Below are positions 1 through 7,889 of a stretch of 23,059 bases of DNA, piece by piece; the stretch's first letter is position 1; each line of letters starts with the position of its first letter. The notes below the pieces were generated by a model. The model was not told the origin of the DNA. It worked only from the letters and a program-made list of their open reading frames with translations, and searched no databases. This DNA comes from Planctomycetaceae bacterium (GTDB lineage: Bacteria; Planctomycetota; Planctomycetia; Pirellulales; Pirellulaceae), in contig DNWZ01000678.1 of NCBI GenBank assembly GCA_003506095.1, positions 395-23,453 of the forward strand. Direction: 5' to 3'. The position numbers and the translations under genes were made by a program.

Positions 1-1567
1 TGTGGACACAGATGGTGTTTCCCGCCGCGCCGCCTACGGCCTGCAACGCGACGATCCACAGCGGGTCGACGCCGATCTTGGTGCCGACGTCATATTGAAA
101 CAGCGAAAACATCATGTTGCTGATCGTATTGCTGCCCGCAACGGCCGCTCCGATGCCGCCGATCAACGGTGCGAACAACGGCCAGGCTGAACCGGTTAGC
201 CGCTCAACGCCTTGGGCTAATGCGATCGGCATCGCCGCGTATCCCGCATCACCGCCGCCACTGGTGATAAAAACTTGCACCATTGGTGTTGCAAAAATTA
301 GCGCGATCGAAGCCGATCGAACCGTACGCCCGGCGTCTTGCCAAGCGGCAAGATATTGTTGACGGCTCATCCGGTGCAAAGCCAAGGTCGCAAGCGATGC
401 AAGAATGAACAGTGTGCCTGGGGAATGCAGAGGGTACACTTGGTGTGAGATTTTTGTCGCTAAGATTTCGTTAATTGGAATTTGAATCGACTTGACGATT
501 GATGCGGGCGAAACATCCCATCCTGGCAACGAAGTTTGGCGTGTCAAAACCAAAAGTGCCGCGACGATTAGATATGGCATCCAAGCCATGATGATTCCCA
601 CATCTCGTGGCGATTCTTGCACGGCTTGGATTTTTGCACCGGTCCAGCTTTTGTCCCATTGTTCCGGTGGGCCAAAGTCCCAAACCTGATCTCGGGGTGG
701 CATCAGAAATCCAAGACGAGCGGCGGGGACGACGATCGCCAATCCGATCAGGCCACCGAATAGCGACGGGAACTCGGGGCCGAAAAAATAGGCAACCGTG
801 ACCGATGGTATCGTCATCGATAACGCTGCAAAAATCGCAAAAGGCCAAACAGCCAGTCCTTCGCGGACTGAGCGTTTGGGGCCAAAGAATCGTGTCATCA
901 GCGTCACGACCATCAACGGCACCAATGTCCCGATGATGGCGTGCAACGCTGCCACGCGAAGGCCGATCAATTCCAACAACTCGCGTGAGGATGAGAAATG
1001 GATTGAATCGGCAAAAGCGTCGATCGTCCCTTCGCCCGCTAAGCCCGTGCGAACACCGACCAAGATCGGCGTTCCCACGGCGCCGAAAGAGACGGGTGTC
1101 GATTGGATAATCATCCCCGCGACGACCGCTGGTAAGGCGGGAAAGCCGAGCCCGACAAGCAACGGCACGGCGACTGCGGCCGGGGTGCCGAACCCCGCGG
1201 AACCTTCGATAAACGATCCGAACAACCAGGCGACGATGATGACTTGCACTCGCCGGTCGGGTGAAATATCGCTGAACGATTTACGGATCGTGGTGATCGC
1301 CCCGCCGCGAGTCACGGTGGCCAAAAGCAGGATTGCACCAAAGACGATGAACAACAACTCGGCGGCAACAATCAAGCCTTTCAAACTGGCCGCCGCGACG
1401 GATAAAGGCGGTACTTTCCAAACCGACAACGCCAACGCGGCGGCGATAATGTAAGTCAGCGGCATCGCGCGACGTGCTGGCCATCGCAAGCCCACCAAGA
1501 AGATGGCAACAGCCGCGATCGGCAACAGTGCCAGAATGGCCAAGAGATCAGGGTTCAATGAAGTCAC
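1..1567 (-). CDS. lctP: L-lactate permease family transporter (C-terminus beyond window)
   Basis: This is an integral membrane carrier of the LctP family (proton-coupled lactate or glycolate uptake in characterised members). Reading the minus strand from a GTG at 1567 gives 522 uninterrupted codons that run off the left edge. An in-frame TAA lies 8 codons upstream, so the start is GTG 1567 or a later codon. The protein is a series of hydrophobic segments. It carries family hallmarks: FIEGSAGFGTPAA in the first half, QSTPVSFGAVGTP following it, the AGSNTISNMMFS loop near residue 477, and a terminal VGGAAGNTICVH. Usual family length is about 530-560 residues, so only a few tens of residues should be missing. 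No regulator or lactate dehydrogenase is visible beside it. The substrate could be another short 2-hydroxy acid. The family assignment is secure; the symbol is by family only. Confidence 0.9.
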   Translation of the reverse strand, partial: MTSLNPDLLAILALLPIAAVAIFLVGLRWPARRAMPLTYIIAAALALSVWKVPPLSVAAASLKGLIVAAELLFIVFGAILLLATVTRGGAITTIRKSFSDISPDRRVQVIIVAWLFGSFIEGSAGFGTPAAVAVPLLVGLGFPALPAVVAGMIIQSTPVSFGAVGTPILVGVRTGLAGEGTIDAFADSIHFSSSRELLELIGLRVAALHAIIGTLVPLMVVTLMTRFFGPKRSVREGLAVWPFAIFAALSMTIPSVTVAYFFGPEFPSLFGGLIGLAIVVPAARLGFLMPPRDQVWDFGPPEQWDKSWTGAKIQAVQESPRDVGIIMAWMPYLIVAALLVLTRQTSLPGWDVSPASIVKSIQIPINEILATKISHQVYPLHSPGTLFILASLATLALHRMSRQQYLAAWQDAGRTVRSASIALIFATPMVQVFITSGGGDAGYAAMPIALAQGVERLTGSAWPLFAPLIGGIGAAVAGSNTISNMMFSLFQYDVGTKIGVDPLWIVALQAVGGAAGNTICVH

Positions 1568-1923
1568 CGTTTCTTTGACTTTTCCGAGTTAAACGGCTTG
1601 GATAAGTCCATAAGTGAATCGTTTGCGGATTAGCGTGAAGAGGTCTTGTGCAGAACCGCATCTGGGGATCTGTCCAAGTACCCGTTTGTATCGTTGAGGA
1701 TGCCCAACGAGGTCTATCTTATCACTTTGCCGAGCCGAGTGGTTGCCCAACGTCACAGCGATCTTAGATGCCTTGACCTGCAACTGTCAGAAGTCACAAT
1801 TCATATCCTTGTCATTAGCCGCTCGAGACGGGAACAGAAAAGGGGCGATCTTGCAACTTTCCGTAAAGTGGACCTGGCTTGTTTACGTCTGTACTTCCAA
1901 ACAATTTTTTAAGACGATTTCTC
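1568..1923. other. Gene-free stretch between divergent genes
   Basis: These 356 bases lie between the minus-strand permease start and the plus-strand lipoprotein start. Short open frames exist on both strands but none has a recognisable domain, signal peptide or ribosome site. The stretch presumably carries the two divergent promoters. I cannot pick convincing -35/-10 pairs by eye. There is an AT-rich patch (CAATTTTTTAAG) just before the lipoprotein. No hairpin or repeat stands out. Confidence 0.5.
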
Positions 1924-2463
1924 ATGCTCATTTCTTGGTTGATGCTTGATCGCAAACGCAAGTCCATGGCGGCCGCAGGAATGGTCGTCTTGATCAGTGG
2001 ATGTTTTTCACCCAAGCCACCAGCGTCAGAGAACACGGTTGCATCTGCCGGTGGTGAAGTGACCGCCGAGGAAGCGACGCCCCGTGAAACGCTGAACAAG
2101 AAGACGCAAAATGTGCTGAAGCTTGATGACGCGCTCGCATCAGGTGGCGTCCGCGATCGTGGCGAAGTTTCTTCAACCAATCCGCTGATGCAAACTGCGG
2201 ATGTCTATCGGACGCAAGTTGCTAAGTTGGGCGGTATGGCGGTGCAGCAGGCGATTCAGCTTCGCAATGCCCAAAGCATTCAAGATCCTAAACCGCTGAC
2301 GCATGCTCAGTTCATGACTGACATCATCAAGCCCGGCCAGCCCGATGGCATTCAATTGCCAATGCTGCCCTATTATCAAGAATATGCCTGGGACGAAGCG
2401 ACCCAAGAATTAGTCGCAGTCAATTTCCCTGCGAGAATCGACGCCAGAGAAAAACAAAGATAA
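1924..2463 (+). CDS. Small predicted lipoprotein, unknown function
   Basis: I do not recognise this 179-residue protein. It starts MLISWLMLDRKRKS, then has a short hydrophobic stretch ending in the lipobox ISGC (Cys27), which predicts lipid attachment after signal peptidase II cleavage. Starting instead at the ATG at 1942 would give a more canonical 21-residue lipoprotein signal; a TTG at 1879 is also in frame. The mature part is hydrophilic and low in complexity at first (Pro/Ala/Glu/Thr-rich), then has a more ordered segment with PLMQTADVYRTQVAKLGG and a C-terminal part rich in Pro and aromatic residues. It is convergent with the following glycosyltransferase, with 34 bp between stops, and stands alone on its strand. 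It is probably a planctomycete-specific envelope protein (inference). Confidence 0.7.
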   Translation: MLISWLMLDRKRKSMAAAGMVVLISGCFSPKPPASENTVASAGGEVTAEEATPRETLNKKTQNVLKLDDALASGGVRDRGEVSSTNPLMQTADVYRTQVAKLGGMAVQQAIQLRNAQSIQDPKPLTHAQFMTDIIKPGQPDGIQLPMLPYYQEYAWDEATQELVAVNFPARIDAREKQR

Positions 2464-2497
2464 GAGTCCACTCAGCGATCGGTCCGATCCAATCATT

Positions 2498-4057
2498 TCA
2501 TTGCGGTTGATTTTCCGTGAGTGGCGTTGAAGCGACGTTGCGATTGTTTTTGCAAAGCGGCACCGCAGCTAGGACGGCCAGTGCCGGGATCGCCGGTGCA
2601 CGCATTCGCATGTTGCTCCAGTAAAAGGCATGAACAGCGACCAGTGAGAAGACCAACATCACTGCCGCTATCCACTGTGGTTGCAGCAATTTTCGCGACA
2701 GCCGAAACATTCCCCAAATCATCAATGCGATCGTCACGCTGTAGTAGATTGTCACAACGGCCGCGCCGATTCGTTTGCCAATGCTTGCGCTTTCAAAAAC
2801 TTGTGGCATCGGGCTGAGCAATCTTCCAACGCGCCAAAGCGTGGCGAGGGCAAAACCCTCGAAGTCGTTTGCGATCGCCATTTTGGCGGTCTCATAGGCG
2901 AGGCGGTCTTCAAACAGTTCCCTATGGACTTGAGGCTCAAGCACGGACGCCTGCCAAACCGCATCGCCCGGCAATGGCATTTCGGATTCCCAGAACTCGA
3001 TTTGGCGTGGATCGGCTTGGTCGCGTGCTCCCCAGCGATCAAAGAATGGTTGGGGGTCCCACGCGATTCCGGTCTTACCTGTCCGCATGTATTGGAAGAA
3101 CGACGGGTTATTCCCCAGCAGCAGTGTATAACCGCCATGCGTGGTTGCCCAAATCGGTTTCCCAAAATGTTTTTGATTACGCAATGTCCAACCGCCGACG
3201 AACAAGCTGGCGACGATCGCGAGTGTGATTGCGGCCACCGCTGGCGAAAGTCTGTTGCCAGCATCACCGACGGATTTAACCGTTTCGTGACGACGAGACC
3301 ACTGCAAACACGCACCGAACCGCCATGCGGACCAAAGCGCCAAGCAACCGACCAAGAGTGCGGTCCAAACAATGAACGTGGGACGACAGAGATAGGCCAA
3401 ACCGAGAACTAGCCCCAATGACACTGTTGACGTAATGATCGACTGCTTTTTAGCAACTTCTGGCACTAATTTATCGACCAGACGGCACCAGCAATAAAGT
3501 GTGACGACGGCCAGCAAAGTGGCTAGCGTTTCGGTCATCACACGCACCGACGATTGAATCAGAATCGGATCGATCACGACTAGCAGTGCGGCGAAAAATG
3601 CGGGCAATTTGACAGGATCGCTGGACGATTGCGAGTTCGGCACCGCTACTGCAGCGATCGGGCGCAACATCCTCAGGGCAACAAAATAGGTTACAACAAC
3701 TGTTGCCAGCGACATCGCCCCATGTAAAACCGCGATCGCAACCCGCGATACCGGTTTCATTCCGCCAAAGTGCGGGTCTTGCAAGTCTTCTTGGGTCGCT
3801 ATGATCCAACGGTGCGTTCCGCGGTGGATCGCAGCCAAAATCGTCGGGTACAGTGGGGGGCGGTAAGCGGTTGGCACGGTGTCGTCGCCAGCGGCAACCA
3901 CTGCGAACGTCCCGGTTGTCGCCAATGTGCGCGCGATCGCGTCGTAAGCATCCGGATCATCATGCAGTTGTCCAAACGCTGTCCATAAAGCGCCGCCGCG
4001 AAGGACCGCGGCGATGATAATCAGGATGACGATAGGGCGACCAGCCAACAGATTCAC
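2498..4057 (-). CDS. PMT/ArnT-like membrane glycosyltransferase
   Basis: This is a polytopic membrane protein resembling the GT-C (PMT_2, GT39/GT83-like) glycosyltransferases, which move sugars from polyprenyl-phosphate donors to lipids or proteins on the outer face of the membrane. After the first membrane segment comes DDPDAYDAIARTLATTGTF, with the acidic residues expected in the first external loop, then PTAYRPPLYPT, the RPPLYP motif typical of this group. About ten further hydrophobic segments follow. A TTG-started frame reaches 4123 but would overlap the divergent exporter. GTG 4057 is preferred because GGGGA sits 5 nt upstream, giving 519 residues. The acceptor and sugar cannot be told from sequence. 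The gene is alone on its strand, divergent from the MMPL exporter. Confidence 0.75.
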   Translation of the reverse strand: MNLLAGRPIVILIIIAAVLRGGALWTAFGQLHDDPDAYDAIARTLATTGTFAVVAAGDDTVPTAYRPPLYPTILAAIHRGTHRWIIATQEDLQDPHFGGMKPVSRVAIAVLHGAMSLATVVVTYFVALRMLRPIAAVAVPNSQSSSDPVKLPAFFAALLVVIDPILIQSSVRVMTETLATLLAVVTLYCWCRLVDKLVPEVAKKQSIITSTVSLGLVLGLAYLCRPTFIVWTALLVGCLALWSAWRFGACLQWSRRHETVKSVGDAGNRLSPAVAAITLAIVASLFVGGWTLRNQKHFGKPIWATTHGGYTLLLGNNPSFFQYMRTGKTGIAWDPQPFFDRWGARDQADPRQIEFWESEMPLPGDAVWQASVLEPQVHRELFEDRLAYETAKMAIANDFEGFALATLWRVGRLLSPMPQVFESASIGKRIGAAVVTIYYSVTIALMIWGMFRLSRKLLQPQWIAAVMLVFSLVAVHAFYWSNMRMRAPAIPALAVLAAVPLCKNNRNVASTPLTENQPQ

Positions 4058-4062
4058 AAACG

Positions 4063-4067
4063 TCCCC
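4063..4067 (-). promoter_or_regulatory. Ribosome binding site for the glycosyltransferase
   Basis: GGGGA on the minus strand is spaced 5 nt from GTG 4057. It favours this start over TTG codons at 4069, 4093 and 4123 that have no purine-rich leader. Confidence 0.5.
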
Positions 4068-4117
4068 AAGTTGACAAATTTTCGAAACTCCAACCTTTGC
4101 CGCCCGCAAATCGCTCG

Positions 4118-6493
4118 ATGCAATCCAATGACCCAAGCAGCTCCGACGACTCTGACGCCCCGCTTGCGCCCAGTCGGCGTTCAGCGTCGCGATGGATGCT
4201 GCGGCATCAATGGAGCCTAGCGATCCTCGGCACGCTCATTCTAGCTGCGGCTTGGCCGTTGTCTGCGAGGCTGCAAACCGATCGCACGATCGAGCAGATG
4301 TTCGATCGTAACGACCCGACCTTATTGGCTTATCAAGAATTACAGCAAGCGTTTGGTGGCAATGCGGTCGTCATGCTGGTTTATCGCGACGATGAACTTT
4401 TGACTCCGGTTGGATTGGATCGCGCCGGCGAGATTTCAAAGCGGGTGGAATCGATTGAAGGCGTACGCGGCGTTTTATCAGTCGCCCAGCTTAATTCCGT
4501 CTTGGGGCTGATTCGTCCTACCGGATTGTTTGGTGGGGCTGAAAGCGATTTGCCGCCGCTGCTTCGACGCCGAAATCTTGAAGTGCGGGCGTTCGAAAAA
4601 CTGTTTACCGGATACACGCATTCCGAAAACGACAAAGTCGCTGCGGTCGTGGCGATGCTGAGCGAGCCGGATCGCGGCCGTGGGCACGCTGACGTGATCC
4701 GTCAATTAGAAGCAGTGACGCGGTCGATGCCCGACGCGACCCGTGACGCGGTGCTGGTCGGTGAACCGGTGTTGCTTGACCAAGGGTTTGATTTGATCGA
4801 GCGTGACGGAAATCGGTTGGCATGGCTGACGATCGCGCTGTTATCGCCTTGTGTGCTCTTGCTGTTGCGATCCTTTCGTTTCGTTTTTCTTCAAGTCGTG
4901 GTCATCCTCTGGGCGGTAACCGTCACGCGAGCGGCGCTCCATTTGATGTCTTTCGAATTGTCATTGGTGTCATCAATCCTGACTGCGATTGTCACTGTGA
5001 TTACCGTCACCGCGGTGATTCACCTTGGCAACAATCAACGCACGTTGCGACGTCGAGGTTATACGACGACAGCCGCCGCCGGTCGTACCTTTCGCCTTGT
5101 TTTGCCTGCGATATTTTGGGCCTGCGCGACCGATGCCGCTGGCTTTGTATCGCTGGCCGTTTCGGGGGTCGCACCGGTTCGCGAGTTCGGATACATGATG
5201 GGAATCGCATCGCTAGCGGTATGGGCTGGCATCATCCTCTTTGCACCGATATTTACTGTCGCGGGCACATCGGCATTGTGGAGTTTTCCGGCACTCGATC
5301 GCATGCTTGAACCGAAACTGCTGTCGACTTTGGAACGCAAAATCCGCAAGGCATGTCTATTGATCGCGGTGGTTTTGGTACGTCATCGGCTGTTCGTTTT
5401 CGCGATCACCGCAGCGTTAGCGGCAATGACGTCGGTCGGTATTTCAAAGCTGGAGATCGAGTCGAGTTTCTTGCGCAACTTTCGAGAAACCAGCCCGGTT
5501 GTCCAAGCCTACCAAATGGTCGAATCGGAACTCAGTGGCGCAGGCGTATGGGACGTCGTGCTGGACGCGCCCGACGAGGTAACGTCGGATTATCTCGATT
5601 CGGTTCGCCAACTAGAAAAGAAACTACGCGCGGTTGAGGTTCAAGGTGAGAAGTTGACGAAGGTGCTCAGTTTGGCCGATGCCGACATGATCGCCAGCAC
5701 TGTACCCTTGATGGGCCTGGCATCGCCAACCATCCGACTGTCGGGCATGCGGTCTGCGATCCCGACATTTGCAGATGCCCTGTTGGTTCCGCCTCAATCC
5801 GGAGCGAATAACCAACGCAGATTGCGAATCATGATGCGGAGTCGGGAACACATCAGTACCGAAACGAAAATGGCGCTAATCCGTGAGGTCCAGCAGGTCG
5901 TTGCCGAGCATACCGCTGAAGAGAACTGGTTGGACCATTTCGGCAACGAGCAACCGCAGCGTGCTGGTCGAGTCACCGGTTATTACGTACTGCTGGCGCA
6001 AATCGTCTCGCAATTGATTCGCGACCAGTGGCGATGTTTGGCAGTCGCTGCGGTGCTGGTTTGGTTGCTGCTGGCCGCCGCCACTAGGTCGCTGAAACTT
6101 GCAACGATCGCGTTGATTCCAAACCTGTTGCCAGTCATGGCCGTGATCGCGGTGCTGGGATGGAGTGGCACAAAAATGAATATGGGCGCGGCGATGATCG
6201 CAGCGGTTTCGATCGGGCTATCGATCGATGGATCCGTTCACTTCATGGCGAATTATCGCCGCAAGTTGCAACGGTTTCGAGGCCGATACCATGCCGTTTT
6301 GTTCGCACAAAAACAGATCGGTCTTCCGCTATTGATGGCGACGCTCGCCCTTGTGATCGGGTTCATTGCGTTGGCCACCAGCGACTTCATTCCGACCGCG
6401 ACATTCGGATTGCTGACCGCCGCAGCGCTCGTCGCGGGCACCGTTACCAACCTGTCGCTTCTGCCCGCCTTGCTTTCTGGCCGAAAAGTGTAA
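4118..6493 (+). CDS. MMPL/RND superfamily putative exporter
   Basis: This 791-residue inner-membrane protein has the duplicated architecture of MMPL/HAE3-type RND transporters. A first membrane segment (about residues 29-47) is followed by a large external domain beginning LQTDRTIEQMFDRNDPTLLAYQEL, where the D/N-rich start is typical. A cluster of about five helices (about 235-400) follows, then the same pattern repeats: helix near 430, a second external loop (LEIESSFLRNFRETSPVVQAY) and a closing helix cluster with GLSIDGSVHFMANYRRK, an acidic residue in the fourth helix of the repeat being usual for proton coupling. Such proteins move lipids, hopanoids or hydrophobic compounds. The ATG at 4118 is chosen over TTG 4097. 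No membrane-fusion or outer-membrane partner is adjacent. Substrate unknown. Confidence 0.85.
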   Translation: MQSNDPSSSDDSDAPLAPSRRSASRWMLRHQWSLAILGTLILAAAWPLSARLQTDRTIEQMFDRNDPTLLAYQELQQAFGGNAVVMLVYRDDELLTPVGLDRAGEISKRVESIEGVRGVLSVAQLNSVLGLIRPTGLFGGAESDLPPLLRRRNLEVRAFEKLFTGYTHSENDKVAAVVAMLSEPDRGRGHADVIRQLEAVTRSMPDATRDAVLVGEPVLLDQGFDLIERDGNRLAWLTIALLSPCVLLLLRSFRFVFLQVVVILWAVTVTRAALHLMSFELSLVSSILTAIVTVITVTAVIHLGNNQRTLRRRGYTTTAAAGRTFRLVLPAIFWACATDAAGFVSLAVSGVAPVREFGYMMGIASLAVWAGIILFAPIFTVAGTSALWSFPALDRMLEPKLLSTLERKIRKACLLIAVVLVRHRLFVFAITAALAAMTSVGISKLEIESSFLRNFRETSPVVQAYQMVESELSGAGVWDVVLDAPDEVTSDYLDSVRQLEKKLRAVEVQGEKLTKVLSLADADMIASTVPLMGLASPTIRLSGMRSAIPTFADALLVPPQSGANNQRRLRIMMRSREHISTETKMALIREVQQVVAEHTAEENWLDHFGNEQPQRAGRVTGYYVLLAQIVSQLIRDQWRCLAVAAVLVWLLLAAATRSLKLATIALIPNLLPVMAVIAVLGWSGTKMNMGAAMIAAVSIGLSIDGSVHFMANYRRKLQRFRGRYHAVLFAQKQIGLPLLMATLALVIGFIALATSDFIPTATFGLLTAAALVAGTVTNLSLLPALLSGRKV

Positions 6494-6530
6494 AGCAGAA
6501 TGGTGGGGGGCACTTTGTCAGAACAAAAGA

Positions 6531-6573
6531 AAAACCGACCAGACGATGAACGTCCGGTCGGTTTCGCGTTTTT
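6531..6573. terminator. Bidirectional rho-independent terminator
   Basis: There is a 9-bp outer stem, AAACCGACC (6532-6540) with GGTCGGTTT (6556-6564). After one A/C mismatch, a 4-bp inner stem GACG/CGTC closes on the loop ATGAA. The plus side is followed by CGCGTTTTT and the minus side reads into a T-rich tract (the complement of GAACAAAAGAAAA). It sits between the convergent exporter and DUF1080 genes and can serve both. Confidence 0.88.
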
Positions 6574-6600
6574 ACTGGATCAAGTGAGTCTGAAAATCGA

Positions 6601-7269
6601 TCAATCCAGCGGCTTTACTCGCAGGTTTCGAAAGTAAACCTTGCTTTTGGGATCGTGAGCTTGCAATGCAAAGGTTCCTTCGCCCAAGCGACGTTCGAAG
6701 TCTTTCGACTCCGGAGCTTTGTTTTCTGGTTCGGTGTAGTCGACCATCGTCTCACCATTGAGAATCAACCGAACGCGGCGTCCTTCAACGATGATTTCTT
6801 GGCGATACCACTCGTTGTCCTTCACCGGCGGTGCGGCGATGTTTTCAACACCATAAAGACTGCTGGTTCGCTTGGGGTCACCGTGTGTGACGTTGACCTG
6901 ACATTCGTAACCATACTTTGGCCAACCTGACGGTTGGTACTTCGTATGGAAATAGATGCCGGAATTGCTGCCTGGCGTTGTCATCACTTCGGCGATGAAG
7001 TGGAAATTTTTCAGAGGTGCCAATTCACCGTCATAGAACAGGTGAGCACGCTCGCCATCGATCACGATCTTGCCGTCTTCGACGCCGAGGCTGCCAGGGT
7101 TTTCTTCGGACTTTTTCCAGCCGTCGAGCGTTTTTCCGTCGAACAACGAAATAAAACCGGATTCTTTCTTGTCAGCGGCATCTTCGGCGTGAAGGACATT
7201 GCCAAACCCGATCGCTAACAAACAAGTTGCGACCAAATGGCTGAGTGTGAACGCGTGAGTGAGTTTCAT
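6601..7269 (-). CDS. Secreted DUF1080 / 3-keto-disaccharide hydrolase-like protein
   Basis: This 222-residue protein belongs to the DUF1080 (PF06439) family, greatly expanded in Planctomycetes. Its concanavalin-like beta-sandwich is associated with carbohydrate metabolism, and some members hydrolyse 3-keto-glycosides. A signal peptide spans about residues 1-28, ending VLHA. The domain follows, starting GFISLFDGKTLDGWK, with the family landmarks GSNSGIYFHTKY, GYECQV, EWYRQEIIVEGRRVRLILNGE and the closing GTFALQAHDPKSKVYFRNLRV. The frame extends upstream to 7359, but only ATG 7269 puts the signal peptide at the N-terminus. No Shine-Dalgarno is possible: the leader is a run of C on the mRNA (see findings). 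The sugar substrate is unknown. Confidence 0.88.
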   Translation of the reverse strand: MKLTHAFTLSHLVATCLLAIGFGNVLHAEDAADKKESGFISLFDGKTLDGWKKSEENPGSLGVEDGKIVIDGERAHLFYDGELAPLKNFHFIAEVMTTPGSNSGIYFHTKYQPSGWPKYGYECQVNVTHGDPKRTSSLYGVENIAAPPVKDNEWYRQEIIVEGRRVRLILNGETMVDYTEPENKAPESKDFERRLGEGTFALQAHDPKSKVYFRNLRVKPLD

Positions 7270-7298
7270 GGGGGGGTAATCAGTGGGGGTGGGTGGGG
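7270..7298. other. G-rich tract at the DUF1080 start (potential G-quadruplex)
   Basis: On the plus strand four G-runs follow one another: 7 G (7270-7276), 5 G (7285-7289), 3 G (7291-7293) and 4 G (7295-7298). They sit directly before the minus-strand ATG, so the mRNA leader is C-rich and the template strand is G-rich. Confidence 0.5.
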
Positions 7299-7304
7299 AT
7301 AAGC

Positions 7305-7336
7305 AAAAATCGCCGGGATATCGACCCCGGCGATTC
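7305..7336 (-). terminator. Rho-independent terminator of the cytochrome c gene
   Basis: A perfect 10-bp stem, AATCGCCGGG (7308-7317) with CCCGGCGATT (7326-7335), closes on an 8-nt loop. On the minus strand it is followed by T residues. It lies 57 bp past the stop of the cytochrome gene and before the DUF1080 start, so it should separate their transcripts. Confidence 0.75.
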
Positions 7337-7392
7337 ATTGAATTCAGCTGCGTGGCCAAGGAGCCGATTTGACTCAGACGGCCACAAACGAC

Positions 7393-7782
7393 CTAGAGTC
7401 CAGCGTCGGCTGCCGGCAACTCACCGGCGGAGATCTTTTCTGCGAATGTCTTACCGCTGCTGCTGCTCTTTTCGCCAGCTTTCTTCAGTCCGGCGACGAT
7501 CAATTCCTTAGCTTTCTCGGGATTTTCCTTGACCCATTCCTTGGTGAAGTCCTCTTTCTTCAAGAACTCCATAACAGACTTGCCATACTCGTTCCGCTCA
7601 GTCTTCTTTTCACCCTTAACATGGCAAACGTTGCATCCAGCTTTACGCGATGCATCAACAAATGCCTTTTCGGCTTTGTCGGTCGCGTAATGATCTTTCC
7701 ACTCTTTAGCAAACTCGTTGGTTGCCAAGGCGGGAGTAGCCAGGAAACATGCACAACCGAACGCTAAAACCAATCGCTTCAT
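7393..7782 (-). CDS. Small secreted c-type cytochrome-like protein
   Basis: This 129-residue protein has an N-terminal signal peptide (MKRLVLAFGCACFLATPALA) and one heme c attachment motif, CNVCH (Cys50, Cys53, His54). Heme should be attached in the periplasm. The best candidate sixth ligand is the Met in GKSVMEFL, but this is inference. The C-terminal half is Lys/Glu-rich and helical, with a KSSSSGKTF linker, and lacks the second half of a standard class I cytochrome fold. The frame is open to 7893; ATG 7782 is chosen because it starts the signal peptide and has GGAGAG 5 nt upstream. It lies downstream of the kinase gene on the same strand (107 bp gap). No oxidase or dehydrogenase partner is adjacent, so its electron partner is unknown. 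Confidence 0.8.
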   Translation of the reverse strand: MKRLVLAFGCACFLATPALATNEFAKEWKDHYATDKAEKAFVDASRKAGCNVCHVKGEKKTERNEYGKSVMEFLKKEDFTKEWVKENPEKAKELIVAGLKKAGEKSSSSGKTFAEKISAGELPAADAGL

Positions 7783-7787
7783 AAAAA

Positions 7788-7793
7788 CTCTCC
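7788..7793 (-). promoter_or_regulatory. Ribosome binding site of the cytochrome gene
   Basis: GGAGAG on the minus strand ends 5 nt before ATG 7782 and fixes that start. Confidence 0.65.
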
Positions 7794-7889
7794 AAGGGGA
7801 CATGCTCGAAAGGACGATTTCCGAGGCTCTATTAAAACCTCGAACTGGACCAAAAGTCAAATCAAAGGGCAATTTCAGGATTTTCTTGG

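Noticed and set aside
798..1454. 218-codon open frame on the plus strand
   Set aside because: It is antisense to the lactate permease, has no start signal, and its composition (Pro/Ala/Thr-rich, no domain) is what the complement of a GC-rich membrane gene gives.
1646..1949. Small plus-strand frames (68-88 codons) before the lipoprotein
   Set aside because: No domain, signal peptide or ribosome site; the frames overlap each other and the likely promoter region.
2477..2489. Palindrome GATCGG-T-CCGATC between convergent stops as a terminator
   Set aside because: The centre leaves only a 5-bp stem with a 3-nt loop and no T-tract. It is better explained by the general excess of CGATCG-like sequence.
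2681..3412. 243-codon plus-strand frame
   Set aside because: It lies fully opposite the glycosyltransferase and has no recognisable domain or ribosome site.
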